Below, in pieces: positions 26,806 through 36,308 of a stretch of 64,000 nucleotides of DNA (the first letter of the stretch is position 1; each line of letters begins with the position of its first letter). Position numbers and translations under genes: made by a program. Where the stretch lies: NCBI RefSeq assembly GCF_916619195.1, contig NZ_CAKAKL010000001.1, forward strand, positions 1,612,001 through 1,676,000, in the 5' to 3' direction. The notes below the pieces were generated by a model. It was not told where the DNA came from. It saw only the letters and a list, made by a program, of their open reading frames with translations, and searched no databases. The DNA comes from Inquilinus sp. Marseille-Q2685. GTDB lineage: Bacteria > Pseudomonadota > Alphaproteobacteria > DSM-16000 > Inquilinaceae.

Positions 26806-28130
26806 TCGACCGCCTGCTCGCGCTCTTCGTGCTGGCGGTGGTGGTCGGCGGGCCGCTCGGCTTCGCCCTGGTCACCGCCGGCGACGTGCTGCTGAACTTC
26901 GTCTTCTTCTACCCCCTGTTCATGTCGGGGATCTGGATGACCGGCGGCCTGTACTTCTGGTGGCATTGGGAGCGGCACTGGCCGAGCCACGAGATCGCGC
27001 CGGAGCTGCCGGGCACGCCGCTGATCTCGATCATCGTGCCCTGCTTCAACGAGGGCGCGAATGCGGAGGAGACGATCCTGGCCGCGCTCGGACAGGCCTA
27101 TCCGGCGATCGAGGTGATCGCCGTCAACGACGGCTCGTCGGACGACACGGGCGCCGTCCTCGATGCGCTGGCGGCGCGGCACGACCGGCTGCGCGTGATC
27201 CATCTCGCCCACAACCAGGGCAAGGCGATGGCGCTGCGCATGGGGGCGCTGGCGGCGCGCAGCGACTATCTCGTCTGCATCGACGGCGACGCGCTGCTGC
27301 ACCCGAACGCCGCCGCCTATCTGGTGGCGCCGATGCTGACCCTGCCGCGGGTCGGCGCGGTCACCGGCAATCCGCGGATCCGCACCCGGTCGACCCTGCT
27401 GGGTCGGGTCCAGGTCGGCGAGTTCTCCTCGATCATCGGGCTGATCAAGCGGTCGCAGCGCGTCTACGGGCGGATCTTCACCGTCTCGGGCGTGGTCGCC
27501 GCCTTCCGGCGCAGCGCCCTGCACCGCGTCGGCTACTGGAGCCTCGACATGGTCACCGAGGACATCGACATCAGCTGGAAGCTGCAGCGCGACCACTGGG
27601 CCGTTTTCTACGAGCCGCGAGCGCTGTGCTGGATCCTGATGCCGGAGACCCTGGCCGGGCTGTGGAAGCAGCGGCTGCGCTGGGCCAAGGGCGGGGCCGA
27701 GGTGTTCCTGAAGAACCTGCCGACGATCTGGGGCTGGCGCCAGCGCCGGATGTGGCCGCTGGTGGTCGAGTTCTGCCTCTCCTCCGGCTGGGCCTTCGCC
27801 TATGGCCTGTCGATCCTGTTCTGGGCGGCCGGCCTGTTCGTCACCCTGCCACCGGGCATCCATGTCGAGACGCTGGTGCCGCCGGAATTCACCGGCATGG
27901 TCCTGGCCCTCACCTGCATTGTCCAGTTCACCCTCGCGATCCTGATCGAGCGCCGCTACGAGACGGGGCTGCTCCGCGCGCTGGGCTGGATCGTCTGGTA
28001 TCCGCTGGCCTACTGGATGCTCAGCCTCTTCACCACCCTGGTCGCCCTGCCCAAGGTCGCGATCGGCCGCCGCCGCCGCGCCCGCTGGACCAGTCCGGAC
28101 CGCGGCCTCCGCCCCCTGCCCCCGCCATGA
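26802..28130 (+). CDS. pgaC: PgaC, poly-beta-1,6-N-acetylglucosamine synthase (family 2 glycosyltransferase)
   Basis: The inner-membrane GT2 synthase has two N-terminal helices, then the catalytic domain: [25 protein letters not shown] (UDP-binding), [11 protein letters not shown] (DxD-type metal site), [12 protein letters not shown] (catalytic TED) and [10 protein letters not shown] (Q/RxxRW acceptor motif). Three C-terminal helices follow. It polymerises UDP-GlcNAc with PgaD. ATG 26802 overlaps the pgaB stop as ATGA; an ATG five codons upstream (26787) is possible. Confidence 0.96.
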   Translation: MIDRLLALFVLAVVVGGPLGFALVTAGDVLLNFVFFYPLFMSGIWMTGGLYFWWHWERHWPSHEIAPELPGTPLISIIVPCFNEGANAEETILAALGQAYPAIEVIAVNDGSSDDTGAVLDALAARHDRLRVIHLAHNQGKAMALRMGALAARSDYLVCIDGDALLHPNAAAYLVAPMLTLPRVGAVTGNPRIRTRSTLLGRVQVGEFSSIIGLIKRSQRVYGRIFTVSGVVAAFRRSALHRVGYWSLDMVTEDIDISWKLQRDHWAVFYEPRALCWILMPETLAGLWKQRLRWAKGGAEVFLKNLPTIWGWRQRRMWPLVVEFCLSSGWAFAYGLSILFWAAGLFVTLPPGIHVETLVPPEFTGMVLALTCIVQFTLAILIERRYETGLLRALGWIVWYPLAYWMLSLFTTLVALPKVAIGRRRRARWTSPDRGLRPLPPP

Positions 28131-28594
28131 TCATCGACGTCCGCCACCAGCGGTCCCTGCCCGCCCGGCTGCTCGACCTGCTGCTCACCGCCCTCGCCTG
28201 GGCCGCCTTCATCACCATCTTCCTGCGCGGCGCCGACGCGCTGTTCGACGGCTCGCACCAGGGGCCGCGGCCCTGGCTGCCGGAGGCGCTGCGCACCCTC
28301 GGCACCCTGACGGTCTATCTGATCATCGCCGCGGTCAACGCCGCCATCCTGCTCGGCTGGGCCTTCTACAACCAGTGGCGGTTCCGCGGCCGCGACCGCC
28401 GGCGCGCCGCCCCGTCCCTGAGCGACGCGCAGATGGCCCCGCCCTTCGCCGTGCCCGCCGGTCTTCTGGGCCGGATGCGGGCGGGCCGCCGGCTGGTGAT
28501 CCACCACGACGCCGCAGGCACGATCACCGCGGTCGACGACCGTCCGGCCCTCAAGGTCGTGCCGCTGGAGCGGGAAACCACCTCGTTTCAGTGA
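28127..28594 (+). CDS. pgaD: PgaD, poly-beta-1,6-N-acetylglucosamine biosynthesis accessory protein
   Basis: This small membrane protein (155 residues) has two helices (about 18-37 and 62-84, with [17 protein letters not shown] and [21 protein letters not shown]) and a soluble basic tail. PgaD stabilises PgaC and, in E. coli, helps bind cyclic di-GMP to activate synthesis. Sequence conservation in PgaD is low; the call depends on size, topology and its place as last gene, overlapping pgaC by ATGA. Confidence 0.88.
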   Translation: MIIDVRHQRSLPARLLDLLLTALAWAAFITIFLRGADALFDGSHQGPRPWLPEALRTLGTLTVYLIIAAVNAAILLGWAFYNQWRFRGRDRRRAAPSLSDAQMAPPFAVPAGLLGRMRAGRRLVIHHDAAGTITAVDDRPALKVVPLERETTSFQ

Positions 28595-28603
28595 AGAATT
28601 GCT

Positions 28604-28619
28604 TTGACCGTTTGGTCAG
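28604..28619. promoter_or_regulatory. RutR-like operator upstream of the nucleoside transport operon
   Basis: TTGACCGTTTGGTCAG differs from the RutR consensus TTGACCAnnTGGTCAA at two of the fourteen fixed positions and keeps the 5-bp dyad TGACC/GGTCA. RutR and related TetR regulators respond to uracil, thymine or purine-catabolite ligands. The site is about 115 bp before the BMP gene, the first gene of a nucleoside import operon, which supports the call. Confidence 0.55.
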
Positions 28620-28733
28620 CTTTTCCACATTCTCCGTTCATGGCCTCGGCGCCCTGGCCCTCGCGGCGCTGGCGCCCCATGCGCATGGCAGATATGTTCT
28701 GACACTCGGTTCGACAGGGAGCGTCTTCCAACA

Positions 28734-29729
28734 ATGAAAAAGCTTCTCTCCGCCCTCGCCCTCTCCACGGCGCTCGTGGCCGGGGCTGCCTTCGCCGACG
28801 AGGTGAAGCCGGCAGTGGTCTTCGACATGGGCGGCAAGTTCGACCGCTCCTTCAACGAAGGCATCTACAACGGTTCGAAGAAGTGGTCCGACGAGACCGG
28901 CATCAAGATCGCCGAGTTCGAGGTCACCAACGAATCCCAGCGCGAGCAGGCGCTGCGCCGCATGGCCGAGAACGGCGCCAACGTCGTCATCGCCGTCGGC
29001 TTCGCCCAGGCCCCGGCGCTGGAGATCGTGGCCGACGAGTTCCCGGACACCAAGTTCGCGATCATCGACGCGGTGGTCGAGAAGCCGAACGTGCAGTCGA
29101 TCGTGTTCAAGGAGCAGGAAGGCTCCTTCCTGGTCGGCGTGCTGGCGGCCCTGGCCTCGAAGACCGGCACGGTCGGCTTCGTCGGCGGCATGGACATCCC
29201 GCTGATCCGCGCCTTCGGCTGCGGCTACGTCCAGGGCGTGCGCTATGCCAATTCCAGCGCCAAGGTGCTGGAGAACATGACCGGCACCACCCCGGCCGCC
29301 TGGAACGACCCGACCAAGGGCGGCGAGCTGGCGCGCAGTCAGTTCGACCGCGGCGCCGATGTGGTCTATGCCGCGGCGGGCGCCACCGGCCTCGGCGTGC
29401 TGCAGGCCGCGGCCGACGCCAAGAAGCTGTCGATCGGCGTCGACAGCAACCAGAACCACCTTCATCCCGGCTCGGTCCTGACCTCGATGCTGAAGCGCGT
29501 CGACGTCGCCGCCTACGACGTGTTCAAGAGCGCGCAGGACGGCAGCTGGAAGCCGGGCGTCAAGGTGCTCGGCCTCAAGGAGGACGGCGTGGGCTGGGCG
29601 CTGGACGACAACAACGCCAAGCTGATCACGCCGGAGATGAAGACCAAGGTCGACGCGGCGGCCAAGGGCATCATCGACGGTTCGATCCAGGTGGTGGACT
29701 ACCGCACCAACAACTCCTGCCCACAGTGA
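28734..29729 (+). CDS. BMP-family nucleoside-binding periplasmic protein
   Basis: The 331-residue protein has a signal peptide ending AFA^DEV and no lipobox, so it is a soluble periplasmic binding protein. The BMP/PnrA fold is shown by VVFDMGGKFDRSFNEGIYNGSKKW (residues 28-51, with the conserved DxSFN purine-contact motif), a GFAQAPAL segment, EGSFLVGVLAAL, VGFVGGMDIPLIRAFGCGYVQG and IGVDSNQN. BMP proteins of this group bind nucleosides. It is the first gene of the transport and salvage operon and sits below the RutR-like site. Confidence 0.93.
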   Translation: MKKLLSALALSTALVAGAAFADEVKPAVVFDMGGKFDRSFNEGIYNGSKKWSDETGIKIAEFEVTNESQREQALRRMAENGANVVIAVGFAQAPALEIVADEFPDTKFAIIDAVVEKPNVQSIVFKEQEGSFLVGVLAALASKTGTVGFVGGMDIPLIRAFGCGYVQGVRYANSSAKVLENMTGTTPAAWNDPTKGGELARSQFDRGADVVYAAAGATGLGVLQAAADAKKLSIGVDSNQNHLHPGSVLTSMLKRVDVAAYDVFKSAQDGSWKPGVKVLGLKEDGVGWALDDNNAKLITPEMKTKVDAAAKGIIDGSIQVVDYRTNNSCPQ

Positions 29730-29748
29730 CGGCGGCGTCCGATCCGCA

Positions 29749-31332
29749 ATGGACAATGATGGCGTGACCCGCGCCGCGACGGTCGGCGGCGCCCCCACGG
29801 GGGCGCCGTCGGCCATCGAGCTGCGCGGCATCAACAAGAGCTTCGGCCCGGTCAAGGCCAACCAGGACGTGTCGCTGACGATCGCCCCCGGCACGATCCA
29901 TGGCATCATCGGCGAGAACGGCGCCGGCAAGTCGACCCTGATGTCGATCCTGTACGGCTTCTACGAGGCCGACAGCGGCGAGATCCTGGTCGACGGCCAG
30001 CCGCGGCGCATCACCTCCTCCAGCGACGCGATCGCCGCCGGCATCGGCATGGTGCACCAGCACTTCATGCTGGTGGAGCCGTTCACGGTGCTGGAGAACG
30101 TGATCCTCGGCGCCGAGGGCGGCGCGCTGCTGGCCGGCGGCAAGGCCCGGGCGCGGGCCGAGCTGCAGCGGCTGGAACGCGAATACAGCCTGGAGGTGCC
30201 GGTCGACGCCGTGGTCGGCGACCTGCCGGTCGGGCTGCAGCAGCGGGTCGAGATCCTGAAGGCGCTGTACCGCGGCGCCGACATCCTGATCCTGGACGAG
30301 CCGACCGGCGTGCTGACGCCGCAGGAGGCCGACCACCTGTTCCGCATCCTCGCGGCGCTGCGGGCCCAGGGCAAGACGGTGATCCTGATCACCCACAAGC
30401 TGCGCGAGATCATGGCGATCACCGATGCGGTGACGGTGATGCGGCAGGGCCGCGTCGTCGCCAATGTCGCGACCCGGGAGACCAGCCGCGAGCAGCTGGC
30501 CGAGCTGATGGTCGGCCGCAAGGTGCTGCTGCGCGTCGACAAGACCCCGGCCAGGCCGGGCGAGACCCTGATGGAGGTGCGCGGCCTCGACGTCGTCGAC
30601 GGCCAGGGCGTGCGCCGGGTCAAGGACGTGTCCTTCGCGCTCCGGGCCGGCGAGATCGTCGGCATCGCCGGCGTGTCCGGCAACGGCCAGTCGGAGCTGC
30701 TGGCCGCCCTCGCCGGCATGGTCCGACCGGCCAAGGGCGACATCGCGGTCGGCGGCACCGCCCTGTCGTCGCTGCCCCATGTCGATGCCGGGACGCTGCG
30801 CCGGCTGGGCGTCGGCCATGTGCCGGAGGACCGCCACCGCGAGGGGCTGGTCACCGCCTTCAGCGCCGCCGAATGCTCGATCCTCGGCCACCATGCCGAC
30901 CCCGCCTATAACGGCGCGGTGATGACCGACGGCCGCAAGGTGGTGGCGCATTGCGAGCGGCTGATGCAGGACTACGACGTCCGGCCGCCGAACCCGCATC
31001 TCAAGGCCGCCAACTTCTCCGGCGGCAACCAGCAGAAGATCATCGTCGGCCGCGAGGTCGAGCGCGACCCCAAGGTGCTGCTGGTCGGCCAGCCGACCCG
31101 CGGCGTCGACATCGGCGCGATCGAGGCGATCCATCGCCGCCTGGTGGCGCTGCGCGACAGCGGCAAGGCGATCCTGCTGGTGTCGGTCGAGCTGGACGAG
31201 ATCCGCTCCCTGGCCGACCGCATCCTCGTCATGTTCGACGGCATGATCGTCGGCGAGGTCGCGGCCGACGGCGCCACCGAGCAGTCGCTGGGCCTGATGA
31301 TGGCCGGCGTCCAGCAGGAGGCGGCGGAATGA
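29749..31332 (+). CDS. Nucleoside ABC transporter, fused double ATP-binding protein
   Basis: The 527-residue protein carries two ABC cassettes as in sugar/nucleoside CUT2-type importers. Cassette 1 has Walker A GENGAGKST, Walker B ILILDEPTGVLTPQ and switch ITHK; its signature is LPVGLQQRVEILKAL. Cassette 2 has GVSGNGQSE in place of a full Walker A, signature FSGGNQQKIIVGREV and LLVGQPTRGVD in place of Walker B. The second site is therefore degenerate, as usual in this family. Its stop overlaps the first permease start. Confidence 0.95.
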   Translation: MDNDGVTRAATVGGAPTGAPSAIELRGINKSFGPVKANQDVSLTIAPGTIHGIIGENGAGKSTLMSILYGFYEADSGEILVDGQPRRITSSSDAIAAGIGMVHQHFMLVEPFTVLENVILGAEGGALLAGGKARARAELQRLEREYSLEVPVDAVVGDLPVGLQQRVEILKALYRGADILILDEPTGVLTPQEADHLFRILAALRAQGKTVILITHKLREIMAITDAVTVMRQGRVVANVATRETSREQLAELMVGRKVLLRVDKTPARPGETLMEVRGLDVVDGQGVRRVKDVSFALRAGEIVGIAGVSGNGQSELLAALAGMVRPAKGDIAVGGTALSSLPHVDAGTLRRLGVGHVPEDRHREGLVTAFSAAECSILGHHADPAYNGAVMTDGRKVVAHCERLMQDYDVRPPNPHLKAANFSGGNQQKIIVGREVERDPKVLLVGQPTRGVDIGAIEAIHRRLVALRDSGKAILLVSVELDEIRSLADRILVMFDGMIVGEVAADGATEQSLGLMMAGVQQEAAE

Positions 31333-32507
31333 GCGCGTTCGGCCGTCCGGCCGACGTGCCGCGCTGGGTGTCGATCGGGCTGATCCCGGCGGTCAACCTG
31401 GTCCTGGCCTTCATCGCCGCCGGGCTGGTGGTGCTGGTGATCTATTGGGGCCAGTACGCAGATGGCACGCTGCCGGGGGCAGAGTATTTCTACACCCCGG
31501 TGCGCGCGGCGGGCCTTCTGCTGAAGGGCGCCTTCGGCAGCTTCCCGAACTGGAGCTACACGCTCTACTACACCACCAACTTCATCTTCGCCGGCCTGGC
31601 GGTGGCGGTCGCCTTCCATGCCGGCCTGTTCAACATCGGCGCCGAGGGCCAGGCCTATGTCGCCGGGCTGGGCGTCGGCCTCGTCTGCCTCTATCTCGAC
31701 TTCCTGCCCTTCATCCTGGTGCTGCCGCTGGCGATCGTCGCTGCGGCGCTGTTCGGCGCCGCCTGGGCCTTCATCCCGGCCTATCTGCAGGCGAAGCGGG
31801 GCAGCCACATCGTCATCACGACGATCATGTTCAACTTCATCGCCTCGTCGCTGATGGTCTATCTGATGGTCCATGTGCTGATCGCGCCGGGCCAGCAGTC
31901 GCCGGAAAGCCGGGCCTTCGCCGCCGGCACCGTGCTGCCGACCATCAGCGAGGTCCTGGCCTGGTTCGGCATCCGGATGCGGCGGCTGCCGCTGAACCTG
32001 TCCTTCCTGTGGGCGCTGGCCTGCTGTGTCTTCGTCTGGATCTTCGTGTGGCGCACCCGCTGGGGCTATGCGCTGCGGACGGTCGGGTTGAACCCGCGCG
32101 CGGCGGTCTATGGCGGCATCTCGGTCGCGGGCATCATCATCCTGGCGATGTGCATCTCCGGCGCCCTGTCCGGCTTCATCGCGCTGAACGAGATCATGGG
32201 CGTGCAGCGCCGTATCCTGCTGAACTTCGTCGCCGGGGCCGGCTTCGTCGGCATCGCCGTGTCGCTGATGGGCCGCAATCATCCCTTCGGCATCATCTTC
32301 GCGGCGCTGCTGTTCGGCGCCCTCTACCAGGGCGGGACGGAGCTGAACTTCGACATGCCGGAGATCACGCGCGAGATGGTGGTGGTGATCCAGGGGCTGG
32401 TGATCCTGTTCGCCGGCGCGCTGGAGAACCTGTTCCGGCCGCGGATCGAGGCCCTGTTCCGGCGCCGCGGGCCGGCGCTGCAGGCGGCGAAGGGGACGAC
32501 GTCATGA
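31329..32507 (+). CDS. Nucleoside ABC transporter permease 1
   Basis: The 392-residue inner-membrane permease of the BPD_transp_2 family has about nine to ten helices. VAFHAGLFNIGAEGQAYVAGLG is the conserved entry motif, and QRRILLNFVAGAGFVGIAVSLMGRNHPFGIIFAALLFGALYQGG is the C-terminal core. ATG 31329 overlaps the ATPase stop (ATGA), and the gene overlaps the second permease in the same way, so the complex is made in a coupled fashion. Confidence 0.94.
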   Translation: MSAFGRPADVPRWVSIGLIPAVNLVLAFIAAGLVVLVIYWGQYADGTLPGAEYFYTPVRAAGLLLKGAFGSFPNWSYTLYYTTNFIFAGLAVAVAFHAGLFNIGAEGQAYVAGLGVGLVCLYLDFLPFILVLPLAIVAAALFGAAWAFIPAYLQAKRGSHIVITTIMFNFIASSLMVYLMVHVLIAPGQQSPESRAFAAGTVLPTISEVLAWFGIRMRRLPLNLSFLWALACCVFVWIFVWRTRWGYALRTVGLNPRAAVYGGISVAGIIILAMCISGALSGFIALNEIMGVQRRILLNFVAGAGFVGIAVSLMGRNHPFGIIFAALLFGALYQGGTELNFDMPEITREMVVVIQGLVILFAGALENLFRPRIEALFRRRGPALQAAKGTTS

Positions 32508-33472
32508 CCCTGCTCGACGTCATCGCCCTGCTCGACGCCACCATCCGCACCTCGACGCCGCTGGTGCTGGCGGCGCTGGCCGGCCTGTTCGCCGAGCGCG
32601 CCGGGCTGGTCGATATCGGGCTCGAGGGCAAGATGCTGGCCGCGGCCTTCGCCTCCGCCGCCACCGCTGCCGCCACCGGCTCGGCCTGGGCCGGGCTGGG
32701 CATGGGCGTGGTGGTGTCGGTCGTGCTGGCGCTGCTGCACGGCTACGCCTCGATCACCCACCGCGGCAACCAGGTGGTCTCCGGCCTCGCCATCAACATC
32801 CTGGCCTCGGGCCTGACGGTCACGCTCGGCATCGCCTGGTACCAGCGCGGCGGCCAGACCCCGCCGCTGGAGGGCGACGCCCGGTTCCAGCAGATCGCGC
32901 TGCCGCTGGCCGACACGCTGCGCGAGGTGCCGGTGATCGGGCCGATCTGGTCCGAGCTGGTCTCCGGCCATTCGGTGCTGGTCTACGCCGCCTTCCTGGC
33001 GGTGCCGCTGGTGGCCTGGATCGTCTACCGCACCCGCTTCGGCCTGCGGCTGCGCGCGGTGGGCGAGAACCCCGCGGCGGTCGACACCGCCGGCATCTCG
33101 GTGACGGCGCTGCGCTACCAGGCGATGGTGCTGACCGGCATCCTCTGCGGCCTCGCCGGCACCTATCTGTCGGTGGCGCAGAACGCCTCCTTCGGCCGCG
33201 ACATGACCGCCGGCAAGGGCTATCTCGCCCTCGCCGCGCTGATCTTCGCCAAATGGAAGCCCTGGCCGGTGATGCTGACCTGCCTGCTGTTCGGCCTGCT
33301 CGACGCGCTGGAGGCGCGGCTGCAGGGCACCGTCATCCCGGGCTTCGGCGAGGTGCCGGTCCAGCTCATCCAGGCGCTGCCCTATATCCTGACGGTGGTC
33401 CTGCTGGCCGGCTTCATCGGCCGGGCGACGGCGCCCAAGGCCAGCGGCGTGCCCTATGTCGAGGAACGGTAA
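32504..33472 (+). CDS. Nucleoside ABC transporter permease 2
   Basis: The 322-residue partner permease of the same family is shorter, with LAGLFAERAGLVDIGLEGKMLAAAFASAA near the N-terminus and NASFGRDMTAGKGYLALAALIFAKWKPWPVMLTCLLFGLLDALEARLQG near the C-terminus. These are hallmarks of the smaller BMP-transporter permease. ATG 32504 overlaps the previous stop. cdd begins 4 bp after its stop. Confidence 0.94.
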   Translation: MTLLDVIALLDATIRTSTPLVLAALAGLFAERAGLVDIGLEGKMLAAAFASAATAAATGSAWAGLGMGVVVSVVLALLHGYASITHRGNQVVSGLAINILASGLTVTLGIAWYQRGGQTPPLEGDARFQQIALPLADTLREVPVIGPIWSELVSGHSVLVYAAFLAVPLVAWIVYRTRFGLRLRAVGENPAAVDTAGISVTALRYQAMVLTGILCGLAGTYLSVAQNASFGRDMTAGKGYLALAALIFAKWKPWPVMLTCLLFGLLDALEARLQGTVIPGFGEVPVQLIQALPYILTVVLLAGFIGRATAPKASGVPYVEER

Positions 33473-33475
33473 GTC

Positions 33476-33892
33476 ATGACCGATCCCGGCTTCGAGGCGC
33501 TGTTCCGGGCCGCGAACGCGGCCCGTGCGCATGCCCATGTGCCCTATTCGCATTTCCCGGTCGGCGCCGCGATCCGCACGCCGGACGGCCGCATCCATGC
33601 CGGCTGCAACGTCGAGAACGCCGCCTATCCGCAGAGCCAATGCGCCGAGGCGACGGCGATCGGCGTCATGGTCGCGGCCGGCGACACGGCGATTGAGGAG
33701 ATCGTGGTGATCGGCGGCGAGGCCGGCGACACCCTCTTGTGCACGCCCTGCGGCGGCTGCCGGCAGCGCATCCGGGAGTTCGCCCGGGGGCACACGAAGA
33801 TCCATGTCTGCGGGCCGGAGGGGCTGCGCATGACCACGACGCTCGACGCCCTGCTGCCGCATTCCTTCGGGCCGGAGAACCTGCAGGACTGA
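33476..33892 (+). CDS. cdd: Cytidine deaminase
   Basis: The 138-residue homotetrameric-type cytidine deaminase converts (deoxy)cytidine to (deoxy)uridine. The zinc site is Cys56 (QCAEATA, with catalytic Glu58) and Cys92/Cys95 (PCGGC). The substrate-binding NVENAAYP is at 45-52. It acts on nucleosides delivered by the adjacent transporter and feeds thymidine/uridine-type phosphorolysis. Confidence 0.97.
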   Translation: MTDPGFEALFRAANAARAHAHVPYSHFPVGAAIRTPDGRIHAGCNVENAAYPQSQCAEATAIGVMVAAGDTAIEEIVVIGGEAGDTLLCTPCGGCRQRIREFARGHTKIHVCGPEGLRMTTTLDALLPHSFGPENLQD

Positions 33893-34016
33893 GGCCTCAG
33901 AACGGCGCTGGCGTCCGTCCGCTTCCCGTCCTAGTAAGAACCAACCGTGTCCAAACGGATTCGCCCGAGGGTCGCCATGTCCGAGTTCGTCGTCGCGCCG
34001 GCCGGCAGAGGCTGAC

Positions 34017-35342
34017 ATGGCGCTGCTGCCGCAGGAGATCATCCGCCGCAAGCGCGACGGGGCCGTGCTCGGCGACGCCGAGATCGAGGCGATGGTGCGC
34101 GGCGCCGTGGACGCCAGCGTCACCGACGCCCAGATCGCCGCCTTCGCTATGGCGGTCTTCTTCCGCGGCATGACGATGCCGGAACGGGTGGCCTTCACCC
34201 GCGCCATGGCCCGGTCCGGCCGGGTGCTGGACTGGTCGGCCGCCAATCTTCCGGGCCCGGTACTGGACAAGCATTCGACCGGCGGCATCGGCGACAAGAC
34301 CAGCCTGATCCTGGCCCCGATCGTCGCCGCCTGCGGCGGCTTCGTGCCGATGATCTCCGGCCGCGGCCTGGGCCACACCGGCGGCACGCTGGACAAGATG
34401 GATTCGATCCCGGGCTATGTCAGCCAGCCGGAGACCGAGGTGCTGGACCGGGTGGTGCGCTCGGCCGGCTGCGCCGTGGTCGGCGCCACCCGCGACATCG
34501 CCCCGGCGGACCGCCGAATCTACGCCATCCGCGACACCACCGGCACGGTGGAGTCGATCGACCTGATCACCGCCTCGATCCTGTCGAAGAAGATGGCCGC
34601 CGGGCTGGGCGGGCTGGTGATGGACGTCAAGTTCGGCACCGGCGCCTTCATGAGCGACATCGGCGATGCCCGCGCCCTGGCCCGGTCGATCGTCGACGTC
34701 GCCAATGGCGGCGGCCTGCCGACCGTCGCCCTGCTGACCGACATGAACCAGCCGCTGGGCCGCGCCGCCGGCAATGCCGTCGAGGTGCGCGAGGCGATCG
34801 ACCTGCTGACCGGCGGCCCGAAGGACGCCCGGCTGTGGGAGGTGACGGCGCGGCTGACCGCGGAGCTGCTGGTGATCGGCGGCCTGGCCGCCGATGCCGA
34901 AGCGGCCCGGGCCAAGGTCGAGCATGCGCTCGCCAGCGGCGCCGCGGCGGAGCGCTTCGGCCGCATGGTCCGGGATCTGGGCGGCCCGACCGACATCCTG
35001 GAAAAGGCCGACGACCACCTGCCGGCGGCGCCGGTGGTTCGCCCGATCGCGGCGGAGCACGACGGCGTCGTCGCCGCGGTCGACGCCCGCGCGATCGGCG
35101 TCGCCATCGTCGCGCTGGGCGGCGGACGCACCCGGCCGGAGGACGGCGTCGACCACGCCGTCGGCCTGACCGAGATCGCCGCGATCGGCGAGGCCGTCGG
35201 GCCGAATGGCCGGCCTCTCGCGCTGCTGCACGCCCGCGACGAGGCCTCGGCCGCCGCGGCCGAGGCGGCGATCCGCGCCGCCGTGACCGTGGCCGATACC
35301 GCCCCGGCCCAGCCGGCGCTGGTGGCCGAGCGGATCGCCTGA
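34017..35342 (+). CDS. deoA: Thymidine phosphorylase
   Basis: The 441-residue enzyme of the pyrimidine-nucleoside phosphorylase family cleaves thymidine and deoxyuridine to base and deoxyribose-1-phosphate. Motifs include MTMPERVAFTRAM, DKHSTGGIGDKTSLILAPIVAACG (the phosphate-binding signature), SGRGLGHTGGTLDKMDSIPG and KKMAAGLGGLVMDVKFGTGAFM. The N-terminal helical, central alpha/beta and C-terminal domains are all present. It follows cdd after 124 bp in the same salvage operon. Confidence 0.97.
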   Translation: MALLPQEIIRRKRDGAVLGDAEIEAMVRGAVDASVTDAQIAAFAMAVFFRGMTMPERVAFTRAMARSGRVLDWSAANLPGPVLDKHSTGGIGDKTSLILAPIVAACGGFVPMISGRGLGHTGGTLDKMDSIPGYVSQPETEVLDRVVRSAGCAVVGATRDIAPADRRIYAIRDTTGTVESIDLITASILSKKMAAGLGGLVMDVKFGTGAFMSDIGDARALARSIVDVANGGGLPTVALLTDMNQPLGRAAGNAVEVREAIDLLTGGPKDARLWEVTARLTAELLVIGGLAADAEAARAKVEHALASGAAAERFGRMVRDLGGPTDILEKADDHLPAAPVVRPIAAEHDGVVAAVDARAIGVAIVALGGGRTRPEDGVDHAVGLTEIAAIGEAVGPNGRPLALLHARDEASAAAAEAAIRAAVTVADTAPAQPALVAERIA

Positions 35343-35344
35343 GC

Positions 35345-36295
35345 ATGGGCGCGCAGGCAGTCGCCGCGCCGCCGCAGGCGAAACAGTCGGCGGCACAGGG
35401 CATCGCCCTCTATGCCGGCGGCGTCTTCGTCCTGTGCGTCATGGACGCCATGATCAAATGGCTGTCGGCCGGCTATCCGATCGCCCAGATCGTGTTCTTC
35501 CGCGCCACCATCGGGCTGATCCCGACGCTGGTGATGCTGTACCGGCCGCCGGGGCTGCAGGCGCTGCGGACCCGGCGGGTCGGGGCGCATCTGCTGCGCG
35601 GTCTGGTCGGCGTCGTCGGCACCTTCGGCTTCTTCTGGGCCTTCGCGGTGATGCCGCTGGCCGACGCCTACGCCATCGGCTTCGCCGCGCCGATGTTCAT
35701 CACCGCGATGTCGGTGCCGATCCTGGGCGAGAAGGTGGGGATGCGGCGCTGGCTGGCCGTGCTGGTCGGCTTCGCCGGGGTGCTGATCATGATCCGGCCG
35801 GGCGGCGAGGGCAGCAGCTTCGGCGGCGGCGCCGCCGTCGCCCTCCTGGCCACCGCCGCCTACGCCCTGTCGATGGTGCTGATGCGCCTGTACAGCCGCA
35901 CCGAGACCAACGCCTCGATGATCTTCTATGCCACCATCGTCATCGTCGTCGTGGCCGGGGTGCAGATGCCGTTCGTCTGGGTGACGCCCACCTGGGAGGA
36001 CGCCGGCCTGCTCGCCGTGCTCGGCCTGCTCGGCGGCATCGGCGCGATCATGATGGCCCAGGCCTATCGCGTGGCCACGCCGTCGATCGTGGTGCCGTTC
36101 GAATATACCGGCATGATCTGGGGTGTGGGCCTGGGCTTCATGCTGTGGGGCGACGTGCCCGATCTGTGGATCTGGGTCGGCTCGGCGGTCGTCATCGCCA
36201 GCGGCCTCTACATCCTGCACCGCGAGACACGCGCCAAGTCGCCGCCCGCGGGGGCGATCGACCCGGCCGGCGAAAGCGGGGTTCCGGCATCATGA
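35345..36295 (+). CDS. EamA/DMT-family transporter
   Basis: The 316-residue protein has ten predicted membrane helices in two EamA halves. The first half includes FVLCVMDAMIKWLSAGYPIAQIVFFRATIGLIP and the end-of-repeat motif MPLADAYAIGFAAPMFITAMSVPILGEKVGMRRWLAVLVGFAGVLIMIRPG; the second repeats this form. It starts 2 bp after the deoA stop and ends 13 bp before add, so it belongs to the salvage operon. Export or import of a base, nucleoside or pentose product is a reasonable guess, but the substrate is unknown. Confidence 0.9.
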   Translation: MGAQAVAAPPQAKQSAAQGIALYAGGVFVLCVMDAMIKWLSAGYPIAQIVFFRATIGLIPTLVMLYRPPGLQALRTRRVGAHLLRGLVGVVGTFGFFWAFAVMPLADAYAIGFAAPMFITAMSVPILGEKVGMRRWLAVLVGFAGVLIMIRPGGEGSSFGGGAAVALLATAAYALSMVLMRLYSRTETNASMIFYATIVIVVVAGVQMPFVWVTPTWEDAGLLAVLGLLGGIGAIMMAQAYRVATPSIVVPFEYTGMIWGVGLGFMLWGDVPDLWIWVGSAVVIASGLYILHRETRAKSPPAGAIDPAGESGVPAS

Positions 36296-36308
36296 TAGAG
36301 GTTCGCTG

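Noticed and set aside
33978-34016. 12-codon ORF (MSEFVVAPAGRG) ending 1 bp before deoA
   Set aside because: Its position would suit a leader peptide, but there is no codon run, attenuator hairpin or strong ribosome site to support it.
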